Counted from the first letter of the stretch, positions 21,517 to 29,962 are shown. The stretch is 64,000 nt of DNA from Pseudomonas putida (GCF_016406145.1 NZ_CP066306.1:3968001-4032000), one strand, 5' to 3'. Numbers and translations are program-made. Notes: generated by a model from the sequence alone, not told the origin.

Positions 21517-23586
21517 TTACTGACCCTGACTGACCAGGGCTTCTACAGGTTCAATAGTATCCTGTCGCACGGTGGCGCCGAACTGCTTGATCATCTGCTG
21601 GATCAACGGATCCTGCTCGATCGACGCCACGGCGTCCTGCTGGCGCTCGGCACGCTTGCGCGAGGCTGCCTGGGCCGGGGTTTCCTGCTCGGGCAGGATA
21701 AGCTCGATGCGCAGGTTCAGCGTGCGCCCCAGGTGCTGGTTGAGCGCGTCATTCAAGCGCCGTTGCTGGGTGGCGTTGAACAAGGCACCCTGACCCGGGT
21801 CAAGGTGCAGCAGCCAGTCGTCACCGTCTGCAGCGATCAGCGTACAGTTTGCGGCGATGTTGCCTGTCATCCCGGACACAGGCAACTGTGGGAATAATTC
21901 CAGCCATTGCAGGGCCAGGCCGGTGGCGGGCTTGGCGGCCGGCAGCGGCTCAGGCGCAGCGATGGGGGCCTCTTCCTGAACGTGCTCGACCAGTTCGTCC
22001 AGATAGCTGAAGCCCACCGGGTCACTTTCGCCGCCATAGTAATCTTCATCCATCGGCGGCTCGTCATCACGCTCCATGCCCGCCGAGGCGTAGGCAGACG
22101 GATCGAATGGCGGCTCGTCGTAGGCCGGCTGGGCATCTTGCGGCTCGGCGACTGGGGGCTGGGGCGCGGCAGCCGGCGCAGGCGCGGGCTCCGGCTTAAC
22201 GGCAACCGGGGCAGGCTTGGCAGCAGGCTCCTCCCAGGGCAGGTCGATGACTTCCTCTTCCGGTGCCGGCTCGGGCTCGGCCAGCTCGGCCTTGGGCTCA
22301 GGTTGTGGTGGCACAGCCGACATTGCCTCGACGACAGCCGCAGGCTCGGCTTGCGGGGCCGCAACTACTGCAGCGGGTACTGCGTCGGCAGCGACAGACG
22401 CCTCGGGGACCACCGCAGGCGCTGCCACGGGGGTTGCAGGATCAGCTGTGGCCTGGCTGATCCCCACCGGCTTTAGTACCGGTTTCGGCGCATCGTCGCT
22501 ATCGGCCGGTCGGAACGCCAGCATCCGCAGCAGGACCATTTCGAAACCGCCCCGCGGGTCGGGTGCCAAGGGCAGGTCGCGTCGACCAATCAGGCCCATC
22601 TGGTAATAGAACTGCACATCTTCGGCAGGCAAGGCCGACGCCAGCGCCAGCACTCGGTCGCGATCACCCTGACCATTGTCCACCGCCTCGGGCAGCGCTT
22701 GGGCGATGGCGACCCGGTGCAACACATTGAGCATTTCGGCCAGCACGCCACTCCAGTCCGGCCCCTGCTCGGCGAGGTTGCGCACCGCCTCCAGCAACGC
22801 CCGCGCATCCCCTTCCAGCAGCGCCTGCAGCACACCATAGACCTGGCCGTGATCGAGGCTGCCGAGCATGGCCCGCACATCGGCGGCCAACACCCTGCCC
22901 TCGCCGAACGCGATCGCCTGGTCGGTGAGGCTCATGGCGTCACGCATCGAACCATCGGCAGCGCGGCCAAGCAACCACAGGGCATCAGGCTCGAACGGAA
23001 CGTTCTCGGCCTCCAGGACGTGGCTCAGGTGTTCGACCACCCGCTCCGGGCTCATGTTCTTCAGCGAGAACTGCAGACAGCGCGAAAGGATGGTGGCCGG
23101 CAGCTTTTGCGGGTCGGTGGTGGCAAGGATGAACTTGACGTAGGGCGGTGGCTCTTCCAGCGTCTTGAGCAAGGCGTTGAACGAGTGCGTGGACAGCATG
23201 TGCACTTCGTCGATCAGGTAGACCTTGAAGCGCCCGCGGCTGGGAGCGTACTGCACGTTGTCGAGCAGTTCGCGGGTGTCCTCGACCTTGGTACGGCTGG
23301 CGGCGTCGATCTCGATCAGGTCGACGAAGCGGCCTTCGTCGATTTCACGGCACACCGAACAGGTGCCACATGGCGTGGAGGTGATGCCGGTTTCGCAGTT
23401 CAGGCACTTGGCGATAATACGGGCGATGGTCGTCTTGCCCACGCCCCGGGTACCGGTGAACAGGTAGGCGTGGTGCAGGCGCTGATTGTCCAAGGCATTG
23501 ATCAAGGCCTTGAGCACATGGGCCTGGCCGACCATTTCGCGGAACGAGCGCGGACGCCATTTACGTGCAAGAACCTGATAACTCAT
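21517..23586 (-). CDS. dnaX: DNA polymerase III subunit gamma/tau
   Basis: A 689-residue clamp-loader subunit. AAA+ domain with Walker A GTRGVGKT (residues 45-52), zinc cysteines C64, C73, C76 and C79, Walker B YLIDEVHML and sensor 1 LATTDPQKLP. A proline/alanine/glutamate-rich linker (about residues 370-545) leads to the tau-specific C-terminal domain that contacts the polymerase and helicase. I did not see an obvious E. coli-type A-AAA-AAG slippery site, so a separate gamma product is not supported here. Confidence 0.96.
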   Translation of the reverse strand: MSYQVLARKWRPRSFREMVGQAHVLKALINALDNQRLHHAYLFTGTRGVGKTTIARIIAKCLNCETGITSTPCGTCSVCREIDEGRFVDLIEIDAASRTKVEDTRELLDNVQYAPSRGRFKVYLIDEVHMLSTHSFNALLKTLEEPPPYVKFILATTDPQKLPATILSRCLQFSLKNMSPERVVEHLSHVLEAENVPFEPDALWLLGRAADGSMRDAMSLTDQAIAFGEGRVLAADVRAMLGSLDHGQVYGVLQALLEGDARALLEAVRNLAEQGPDWSGVLAEMLNVLHRVAIAQALPEAVDNGQGDRDRVLALASALPAEDVQFYYQMGLIGRRDLPLAPDPRGGFEMVLLRMLAFRPADSDDAPKPVLKPVGISQATADPATPVAAPAVVPEASVAADAVPAAVVAAPQAEPAAVVEAMSAVPPQPEPKAELAEPEPAPEEEVIDLPWEEPAAKPAPVAVKPEPAPAPAAAPQPPVAEPQDAQPAYDEPPFDPSAYASAGMERDDEPPMDEDYYGGESDPVGFSYLDELVEHVQEEAPIAAPEPLPAAKPATGLALQWLELFPQLPVSGMTGNIAANCTLIAADGDDWLLHLDPGQGALFNATQQRRLNDALNQHLGRTLNLRIELILPEQETPAQAASRKRAERQQDAVASIEQDPLIQQMIKQFGATVRQDTIEPVEALVSQGQ

Positions 23587-23724
23587 CGAAAAACCATCGT
23601 AGCCTGATCGAGCGGAAGATCGCTAATGCTAGCGGAGCGGGGCCGAAATTGCACCCTGCATGGTTCACCTACGCGCAGTAACTGGCGCACGATCCTGGGA
23701 CACCTGTAATCCCCTGCACTTTCT

Positions 23725-24210
23725 TCAAAGAGCTGAAATAAAACCGGCACTCAAGTACAACCCAAACCCAAATACCAAGTGCGTAACCAAACTCTTCAGA
23801 CAATTACGCCAAGGCTTCGGCGTCCTGGTGGCAAAGAACCCTGCCCCCGTCAATGGCTGCATGAAGCACAGCGGCGCCGCCACCGTCACCACACCCCACG
23901 CCAATGCAGGCCACACCGTCGGCGCGCGCAACCAGCCCTCGCCGGCCACTGCTACCAGCACTACCGCAAACAACACGCCAATCCCATAATGGATCAACCA
24001 CCCCCAGATCAGCTCGTTCGCCACCGGTTCGGCCCTGGCAATTGCCTGATGCCGTACGCGCCCCCGCAGCAGATGCCCTACCCAACGCCCCACCATGGCG
24101 AAGTTCAGCGTGGCGATACCCAAGCGCCGCAGCAAGATCCCCCACAGGTCCATGATCACGGTAGCACCGACCCCGATCAGCAAAGCAGCTTGTAGCATGG
24201 CAAGCGTCAT
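23725..24210 (-). CDS. DUF2938 family membrane protein
   Basis: A 161-residue protein with about four hydrophobic segments: LLIGVGATVIMDLWGILLRR, LIHYGIGVLFAVVLVAVAG, ALAWGVVTVAAPLCFM and VTHLVFGFGLYLSAGFI. The first resembles the DUF2938 signature (GVGATVIMDLWG). Function is unknown. It is transcribed divergently from a MerR regulator with an 82-bp gap that contains a palindromic operator, so it is the likely target of that regulator. Confidence 0.8.
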   Translation of the reverse strand: MTLAMLQAALLIGVGATVIMDLWGILLRRLGIATLNFAMVGRWVGHLLRGRVRHQAIARAEPVANELIWGWLIHYGIGVLFAVVLVAVAGEGWLRAPTVWPALAWGVVTVAAPLCFMQPLTGAGFFATRTPKPWRNCLKSLVTHLVFGFGLYLSAGFISAL

Positions 24211-24262
24211 TGATTCAGCCCTCTGAAATTGACATTAAGCAACCTGCCACGCAGCATAGAAG

Positions 24263-24278
24263 TTGAAGTCAACTTCAA
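24263..24278. promoter_or_regulatory. Palindromic MerR-type operator
   Basis: TTGAAGTCAACTTCAA is a near-perfect inverted repeat (TTGAAGT and ACTTCAA around CA) in the gap between the DUF2938 gene and the MerR gene. MerR proteins bind such dyads between -35 and -10 elements and distort them. Confidence 0.65.
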
Positions 24279-24292
24279 GTCAAGGCCCCTCA

Positions 24293-24706
24293 ATGGACAT
24301 TGCCGATGTCGCCAAACGCACAGGCGTCCCTGCGTCGACACTGCGTTACTACGAAAAGAAAGGCCTGCTCGAGTCACTTGCCGGGCGTGGCCAGCGGCGC
24401 CAGTTCGCCGCCGATGTTGCGGACAGGCTGGCACTGATCGCCCTGGGACAGGCCGCTGGTTTTTCTCTGGATGAAGTGGGAGCGATGCTGATGGACCAGC
24501 AGGTCGATCGGCAGATGCTGATAGCCAAGACTGACGAAATCGATGCACAGGTCAAACGCTTGCAGGCACTTGGCAAGGGGCTACGGCATGCAGCGCAGTG
24601 TCCAGAGGAAAACCACCTGGCCTGTCCGAAATTTCAGCGCTTGATGAAGCTGTCAGCAGCAGGGGCGCTGCGGGGAAAACGGGCCAGAGGAAAGGCCGTA
24701 TCGTGA
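24293..24706 (+). CDS. MerR family transcriptional regulator
   Basis: A 137-residue regulator. The winged helix-turn-helix is at the N-terminus (MDIADVAKRTGVPASTLRYY, then EKKGLLES), followed by a dimerisation helix. Three cysteines near the end (QCPEENHLACPKF) resemble metal- or redox-binding tails, but the pattern is not one I can assign. It diverges from the DUF2938 gene across the operator at 24263. It is the last chromosomal gene before the island. Confidence 0.88.
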   Translation: MDIADVAKRTGVPASTLRYYEKKGLLESLAGRGQRRQFAADVADRLALIALGQAAGFSLDEVGAMLMDQQVDRQMLIAKTDEIDAQVKRLQALGKGLRHAAQCPEENHLACPKFQRLMKLSAAGALRGKRARGKAVS

Positions 24707-24731
24707 CAGGCTGAGGTTTTTGAACCCCAGA

Positions 24732-24809
24732 AATGGAGGCGGCCCCACCAGCCACACCCCGGCACTCGATGTTCCCGCTATGGCTGCTCCCTTCCGGGCC
24801 TGACCAGGT
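24732..24809. repeat. attL: left 78-bp direct repeat of the island
   Basis: Runs from AATGGAGGCGGCCCCACCAG to TTCCGGGCCTGACCAGGT and is identical to 37403-37480. On the minus strand it is the 3' two-thirds of the SRP RNA, including the conserved tip GGTCAGGCCCGGAAGGGAGC. The strand-exchange site must lie within this block. Confidence 0.92.
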
Positions 24810-24857
24810 ACGCATGCAAGCATGCTCGGTAATCAATGCGGGCCTTATGGGGCAAGG
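24732..24857 (-). ncRNA. Variant or remnant 4.5S SRP RNA gene at the left island end
   Basis: The 3' part is identical to the intact ffs at 37405-37520. The 5' part differs but is still related: both contain CCGCATTGATTACC upstream of ACCTGGTCAGG. Between these, this copy carries GAGCATGCTTGCATGCGT (a small palindrome) instead of CGTTA. The closing stem is weaker than in the right copy, with mismatches at GCCCCATAAGG. I see no convincing promoter upstream, so it may be silent. It implies that the island carries its own ffs-like 5' half rather than unrelated sequence. Confidence 0.6.
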
Positions 24858-24939
24858 GTTTCAGGCTGTTGGGGTAGCAGACGCTCTACCCGTGCAGACA
24901 TCAGCACGGTCTCTCAGAGCTTGGGGTGTGACCAGAATT

Positions 24940-24973
24940 GTTCCACTCAATTGGTCCACTTTACTGGTCCACT
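24940..24973. promoter_or_regulatory. Candidate integrase arm-type sites, left end
   Basis: Three related direct repeats: GTTCCACT (24940), TTGGTCCACT (24951) and ACTGGTCCACT (24963-24973), just before the integrase ATG. ACTGGTCCACT recurs exactly at 37346-37356 near the right end. Repeats at both ends, close to the core sites, are what arm-binding sites of tyrosine integrases look like. This is inference. Confidence 0.5.
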
Positions 24974-24985
24974 CTGGTGTCCCCC

Positions 24986-26311
24986 ATGGCTTATATCGTC
25001 CGCCGCCAGTCCGTTTACTACCTCAACCTTCGACTGCCAAAGCACCTGTTTCCAAACCGGCACACCCTTCGCATTTCTCTGCGTGTACGTGAGCGTCAGG
25101 CAGCCCTGTTCCTCGCCTCGTCCTTAGCTCAGCAGGTAAACAGCCACCTGAGCGAACACCCGTTAACAGCTCCTGAGACGCTGCGTGCGTTGTGCGAGCA
25201 ATGGCGAGTAATTGCACCCCAACCAGCCGTTGCAATAGCACCACGAGCCATTCCAGCAGCCACACAGAAGCCGAGCCGCGAAGGCCCTACCCTAGCCACC
25301 CTCTCCAAGCTGTATATAGAAGAAGGGAAACGTGGTGGCACATGGCGGAGGGGCAGCACCGATGACGTAGAGCGTTCCCTAGCTGACCTGTTCGAGCTGA
25401 TGGGTGATATGCCCGCGTTAGCCTTCGACACTCAGCAAGCTCGCCTACTAAAGGAACGCCTTAGCCGCTGCCCCCAGTATTTCAACCTACGTCCCGAGTT
25501 CAAGGGTAAGACCCTGAAGCAGGTGGTCGAGTCAGGCAGCACCTACAAGACCATCACTGCTGTCACAGTGAACAACCGGCTGCGGAAGCTCACTGCCTTC
25601 ATGAACTGGTGCAAGGCGAACGGGTACGTCACCGAGAATCCCTTGGCCGGGATGAAGGTGATGACAGGATCTGCCAAAGAGGCACGACTGTCGTTTGACC
25701 GCCATGATTTAGTCGCTCTGCTTAACTGTCACGCACTGCGGAAAGAGGCACGCAAGCACCCGTGGCGATACTGGCTGCCACTGCTTGGGCGAGCCACTGG
25801 AGCACGCCTAGAAGAGCTGTGCCAGCTACGAATTGATGATTTCATCGAGCAACAAGGGATTCATTGCATTCGCATTGATGACAGCCATGAAGACCAGAAG
25901 CTGAAGAACGCCAGCAGTCGTCGGATGCTCCCTCTGCACCCTGCCCTGTTGGACTTAGGTCTGCTTCAGCATGTCGAGTCAGTGAAAGCCAGCGGCGCTG
26001 ATCGCCTGTTCCCTGAACTGGAAGCGGTGCGGGGGAAACTAGGCCATGCCCCATCCAAGTGGTTCGGTCGGTACAAGACGAAGCTGGGCATCACCGATCC
26101 ACGCAAGACCTTCCACAGCTTTCGCCACACGCTCATTGATGACCTGCGTGATGCTGGGGTGCAGGACTCGCTCATCAAGCGGATAGCCGGGCACGAAGAT
26201 GGAGCAGTGACGTTCAGCATCTACGGCAGTAGGAGCCCACTGAAGGCGATGTTCGATGCGCTTCGACAAATTGCGGTGCGTGACGACACATGGACTTCCA
26301 CCAGGCCCTAG
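24986..26311 (+). CDS. Tyrosine-type site-specific integrase of the island
   Basis: A 441-residue phage-type integrase. The N-terminus (MAYIVRRQSVYYLNLRLPKH) is a DUF6538-like arm-binding domain. A SAM-like core-binding domain covers about residues 120-210. The catalytic domain shows the first Arg in GRATGARLEELCQLR, a Lys in the KNASSRRMLPL strand, the HSFRHT box (H-x-x-R), GHEDG (second His) and the nucleophile Tyr in FSIYGS. The ATG at 24986 is chosen because MAYIVRR is the usual start; the in-frame ATG 48 bases upstream would run across the TGGTCCACT repeats. It should integrate and excise the island at ffs. Confidence 0.93.
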   Translation: MAYIVRRQSVYYLNLRLPKHLFPNRHTLRISLRVRERQAALFLASSLAQQVNSHLSEHPLTAPETLRALCEQWRVIAPQPAVAIAPRAIPAATQKPSREGPTLATLSKLYIEEGKRGGTWRRGSTDDVERSLADLFELMGDMPALAFDTQQARLLKERLSRCPQYFNLRPEFKGKTLKQVVESGSTYKTITAVTVNNRLRKLTAFMNWCKANGYVTENPLAGMKVMTGSAKEARLSFDRHDLVALLNCHALRKEARKHPWRYWLPLLGRATGARLEELCQLRIDDFIEQQGIHCIRIDDSHEDQKLKNASSRRMLPLHPALLDLGLLQHVESVKASGADRLFPELEAVRGKLGHAPSKWFGRYKTKLGITDPRKTFHSFRHTLIDDLRDAGVQDSLIKRIAGHEDGAVTFSIYGSRSPLKAMFDALRQIAVRDDTWTSTRP

Positions 26312-26976
26312 GTAGCCGGATAGCGGAGAGAGGCTGCGGCTGCTATATAGCAGTAAACCGCCGCCGGACTGGCCACCTTGGTGGCGGAGCCACAGCAACG
26401 GCTGTGAAAGCTGAAAAATTTACACCAAGGGGTTGACGTACAGGACGAGTACCCCTAAGATGCGCCCATCACCAAGTAACCGGTGACAAATCAGGCCCGC
26501 ATTGGCCGAACGCAACATCAACCTCCCTGCAGATTCGTCGGAACGATGAATGGTTAGCACGGAGGTTTCGTCGTGCCCGGGATTTAACCATCTCAACCGC
26601 ATCAGCCCTAGTTTCAATTATTCGAGTAACTACCATGCCATGATCGCAAGATAATTCCGTGCCCGTAATCGCCCTCACCCCCAACATTAGAGACAACTAT
26701 ATGACCCAATAGAGAGCCCCCAATACTTCCCTGAGCATAGGGCCAGTCCGCCCACTCGCCACACACACTATAAATCCGACGAGACTTAGAGTTTACGTTA
26801 CGGCACCCTATTGCCCAGCCCCATACCCAACGAAGGAATCAAGCAATGAACTAACTTAGCGCCAACCCCTTTATTAAGCACTACCAAACTTTTATCAATA
26901 GGTCCGCACCCAGTACCAGCTCTCAATTTCGAGCGACGGCCACCTATTGCCTGAAATCCGTAAAGGACTACACTAA
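26312..26976. other. 665-bp gene-poor stretch after the integrase
   Basis: No convincing gene on either strand. Near the start are the palindrome CTGCTATATAGCAG (26340-26353) and the hairpin GCCACCTTGGTGGC (26372-26385), which may end integrase transcription. A similar CACCTTGGTG recurs at 27848 after the next gene. The middle holds a possible decayed S24-like gene on the minus strand, described separately. The end carries AAGGA as ribosome-binding site for the KilA-N gene. Confidence 0.5.
26420..26696 (-). pseudogene. Possible remnant of an S24/LexA-UmuD-like C-terminal domain
   Basis: On the minus strand one frame ends with RLMLRSANAGLICHRLLGDG followed by RILGVLVLYVNPLV. This resembles the closing strands of S24 peptidases (L-L-S-N-P-x-Y ... 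I-x-G-V-V). The more upstream part, DHGMVVTRIIETRADAV, lies in another frame, so a frameshift would be needed to join them. No active-site Ser or Lys can be assigned. It could instead be chance similarity. Confidence 0.25.
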
Positions 26977-27780
26977 ATGAAGCACAACGTAATTAGCATC
27001 AAAGATCACCAACCCAAAACCGTCTTGCTCGGAGACTTCACCATAAGACAAGACGAAGAGGGGCGCTATTGCCTAAATGACGTTCACAAAGCCGCTGGCG
27101 GCCTGGGGCACCAACGCCCCTCAAAGTGGCTTGCCACCGCACAAGCGGATGACTTGGTATCGGAATTAGAAGCCCAGAATTGGGCTACTAAACCAGTAAG
27201 CATTCGCAAAGGCCAAGGCGTGAGCGGCACATATGTTACCAAGGAACTTGTCTACGCTTACGCGATGTGGATTAGCACCAACTTCCACATTGAGGTAATC
27301 CAGGCATATGACCGCCTCGCGACAAGTGGTGTGGCTGTCCACCAGAATGCCGCCCGGCATCTTCTGGATAACCCGACTCATTATTTAGACACGATCATTC
27401 AACAAGCTCAGTCCCTAGCTGGCAATTACGAACAGTTAATCCACAAGGTAGAACTGGACGCACCGAAGATTAAGTATCATGACGCGGTAGCAGATTCTTC
27501 AAACTTGCAGACGATTAGTGAAGTCGGTAAGAAATTTGGCATCGGTCGCAACAAGCTCTTCAAGCTGTTACGAGAGCTCAAGGTCTTGATGGCGGACAAA
27601 TGCAACTCACCGTACCAACGACACATTGACTCAGGATGCTTCGTAGTTGTAGGCCGGGTACACATTACCGCCAACGGCATTCATCGGTCCAATAAGACCA
27701 TGGTAACCGGAAAAGGTGAAATCTATATCGGTAAGCTGCTTAGCGAGGAAGGATGGTCACAAAATAAACAGGCTGCTTAA
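26977..27780 (+). CDS. KilA-N domain protein, phage antirepressor-like
   Basis: A 267-residue protein. The KilA-N domain occupies about residues 18-110: GRYCLNDVHKAAGGLGHQRP, then SKWLATAQADDLV, GTYVTKELVYAYAMWISTNF and IEVIQAYDRL. The C-terminal part (about 165-260, DSSNLQTISEVGKKFGIGRN, then KLFKLLRELKVL and YIGKLLSEEGW) matches the KilAC/ANT antirepressor domain. Such proteins bind DNA or repressors during prophage induction. AAGGA lies nine bases before the ATG. No phage structural genes accompany it, so it may respond to, or interfere with, other phages. Confidence 0.85.
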   Translation: MKHNVISIKDHQPKTVLLGDFTIRQDEEGRYCLNDVHKAAGGLGHQRPSKWLATAQADDLVSELEAQNWATKPVSIRKGQGVSGTYVTKELVYAYAMWISTNFHIEVIQAYDRLATSGVAVHQNAARHLLDNPTHYLDTIIQQAQSLAGNYEQLIHKVELDAPKIKYHDAVADSSNLQTISEVGKKFGIGRNKLFKLLRELKVLMADKCNSPYQRHIDSGCFVVVGRVHITANGIHRSNKTMVTGKGEIYIGKLLSEEGWSQNKQAA

Positions 27781-27969
27781 CAAAAAGGCAGCGCGCACCA
27801 GCACTAAGCAACACCGAGCACGACACACACCAAGCTCATTCTAGGCACCTTGGTGAATACACGACCTGGCTGGCGTCGCGAAGCTAGCCAAGTCCACCCT
27901 GAGCTTTTGAGCCCCACCTCCCCCGCAATTCGGCTAGACAACCATTAGGCAAACAACTACGTCGAACAC

Positions 27970-28893
27970 ATGGAAGTACCAAAAATAAAATCTTACACTA
28001 CACCCCAAGCACACGACAGCAAAACCCTTGAGTCGCAACGCAGCAAGTTAGCACAAGCCCACACCAGAACAGTCAACAGCCATGTCTACGATGTAGTCAC
28101 CGGTGAATATTACGGCGTATACACCACCTCCACATATAGTCCTGAGCCGATTTATTACACCATTGGCACACCAGCAAGACTCGGTGAAAACTGGCTCATA
28201 GAGGATGACTGCAGCGTTTCCCCCTTGGAGACTTCGGATACCCACTCCCATCCAACTGAACTCGCACCAGTGATCGAGCTATGTCATCATGAACAAACTT
28301 CAGAGGTCAGAACTAGTTCCACTCGCGGACCAAAGCCACAGCTGACAGATAACCCATTAGCTCCTGCACTTTGCATTCTCAAATTTGAGGAGCGACCCAC
28401 CCCCTGGCTAGATGATATCGTATTCGGAGCGATCTACACGGGACCTGGTGTAATAGCCGGAAAACATAGTGCCTCTCTTCCGGACGTAATGTCGGTGCTG
28501 CGACTCTCCGTCATCTCAATAGCGGCAGCAGCAAATTGCTTGCTCAACCATGAGCTTCGACCAATGAGTACTCGACAACTACAACGGGTAATTGAAGCTG
28601 CGAGAACAGCTTTACGAGGCATAGCCCTGTACCTTGAACGGCACCCGCAGATTCTTCAATCCATCGACTTACAAGTCGATTTCGACACGTTCTGGTCGCC
28701 GCCGCAGGCAGCCCCTACAAAAGTCCCTAGCAATGAACACCCGATGAAGCAGCAGGCACTGATGATGATCAAGGCTGAGGTTCCGGTTAAGACCATCGCC
28801 AAAGCGCTCGGCATATCTAAGAACACGGCCAAGCAATGGAAGCAAGCCGCCACCCGAGCAAATTATAGAGAGGGGTCAGTCGAGGGTAATTAG
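27970..28893 (+). CDS. Hypothetical protein with C-terminal helix-turn-helix
   Basis: A 307-residue protein I do not recognise. The first 80 residues are polar (SHVYDVVTGEYYGVYTTSTY then SPEPIYYTIGTP). The middle has a helical stretch MSVLRLSVISIAAAANCLLN. The last 50 residues form a resolvase/homeodomain-like helix-turn-helix, MMIKAEVPVKTIAKALGIS then KNTAKQWKQAATRANY, so DNA binding is likely. Codon use is AT-richer than the chromosome. The 189-bp gap before it holds a hairpin (GGCTGGC ... GCTAGCC). No ribosome-binding site is clear; the start is the first ATG in frame. Confidence 0.6.
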   Translation: MEVPKIKSYTTPQAHDSKTLESQRSKLAQAHTRTVNSHVYDVVTGEYYGVYTTSTYSPEPIYYTIGTPARLGENWLIEDDCSVSPLETSDTHSHPTELAPVIELCHHEQTSEVRTSSTRGPKPQLTDNPLAPALCILKFEERPTPWLDDIVFGAIYTGPGVIAGKHSASLPDVMSVLRLSVISIAAAANCLLNHELRPMSTRQLQRVIEAARTALRGIALYLERHPQILQSIDLQVDFDTFWSPPQAAPTKVPSNEHPMKQQALMMIKAEVPVKTIAKALGISKNTAKQWKQAATRANYREGSVEGN

Positions 28894-29048
28894 CGACAGA
28901 TATATAAGGATTATCTAACTAATTCCGCAATATAGACGCCAGACCATTCCCCCATTAGTGGCGTAGACGCCACAGCAGGATAGGTCGTGCCCCAGGAACA
29001 GATATCCCTCTATTCAGCAAGGGGAGAGAAAGGGGCAAACAAGCCCCT

Positions 29049-29450
29049 CCCCGCTCTTGATCTTGCTTTCAACCTTGCTAAGAACTGTAGAGCTTACTAC
29101 AACGTGACGGAACGTCACCATGTATCGGTACAGCTCAAATCAAAAGCTCCGGGGGGCTTTCTGCCCTGCCCCCCCCTGATTGCAAGCGTGCCGTGAGGCA
29201 AGATCACAACTCAAGGTAGCACGGGGGGGGGGGGGGGGGAGAGTGGGGCTGCACTGCCCTCCCCGCTCTTCATCTTGCTTCTAATTCTGTAAGCATCGTG
29301 TACAACACTATCTAGTAACGGTACGTTACATTTAACTCTACAGTCGAACCAAAGTTGATCGGGGGCTCTCACCTCTGCCCCCATCTATATAACTATTATC
29401 CTGCAGGTATTCGGGGAGCTCTAACCATGTATGACGGTGTGGTGCGTCAC
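29049..29450. repeat. Imperfect tandem repeats carrying palindromes, in a 630-bp gene-free stretch
   Basis: Two related units start at 29049 and 29261 (212-bp period). Each begins CCCCGCTCTTNATCTTGCTT. Each contains a 15-bp palindrome: GTGACGGAACGTCAC (29104-29118) and GTAACGGTACGTTAC (29315-29329). Each ends in a G-run/C-run pair (GGGGGGCTTTCTGCCC..., GGGGGCTCTCACC...CCCCC). A looser third palindrome TGACG-N8-CGTCA lies at 29432-29449. The palindromes look like operator or replication-initiator sites. Short reading frames inside this region follow the repeats and are not credible genes. Confidence 0.7.
29223..29239. repeat. Run of 17 G residues
   Basis: An uninterrupted G17 tract sits between the two tandem repeat units. 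Such tracts slip during replication and are also prone to sequencing or assembly error, so the exact length is uncertain. No gene starts close enough for clear phase variation. Confidence 0.85.
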
Positions 29451-29523
29451 CACCCACCCCTAATCTAATGAGACAACGGCCAGCAGCCTAATGTGCTAGC
29501 CCTGCTCAGCTCCTACGGCACAC

Positions 29524-29868
29524 TTAAACCCGCTCTTCGGGCTTCATCATCTGAAGAACAAGAGGGCTAATGACGCACTCAAGCGGACCGCCCGGCTCGA
29601 TACTGACATTTACCAGTTCGATCCAGCCGCCTTCGACAAGGTGAGTGAGTTCCTTCGAGAGCTTACGGAGGGTAACGTCGCACTGATGGGCGATAGCAGC
29701 CTGTGACACCCGCACTACCCCGCCCTCCCCCACGTTCGACCAAAGAGCAAGCAGGATGGCACCACAAGAACGGTGTGAAAGCACCAGTTCAAGGGCGCAC
29801 CTCATAGCTTCAGGCGTGAAGAACACGGAGCCCTGGGATGCAGGGAAAATTGAAGTAACCTGGGCCAT
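29524..29868 (-). CDS. Winged-helix DNA-binding-like small protein
   Basis: A 114-residue protein. The segment GVVRVSQAAIAHQCDVTLRK followed by LSKELTHLVEGGWIELVNVS has the shape of a winged helix-turn-helix, with a recognition helix near DVTLRKLSKELTHL. The rest (MAQVTSIFPASQGSVFFTPE) is unrecognised. AAGGA lies eight bases before the ATG. It faces away from the XRE gene 94 bp beyond, so the two may form a divergent control pair. Resemblance to replication-associated wHTH proteins is weak. Confidence 0.5.
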   Translation of the reverse strand: MAQVTSIFPASQGSVFFTPEAMRCALELVLSHRSCGAILLALWSNVGEGGVVRVSQAAIAHQCDVTLRKLSKELTHLVEGGWIELVNVSIEPGGPLECVISPLVLQMMKPEERV

Positions 29869-29962
29869 CGTCTCGATCCTTTTGCACCCGCGAGGGCTGG
29901 CCCCTCAACGAATGTCACGATTAGTGTGTGTCCGATTAGATCACATCCGCTGACCATGAGGA

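Noticed and set aside
28987..29196. 69-codon plus-strand frame
   Set aside because: It follows the tandem repeat unit and its palindrome; no ribosome-binding site and no protein-like conservation visible.
29049..29450. CRISPR array
   Set aside because: Only two or three long imperfect units, not short identical repeats with unique spacers; no cas genes.
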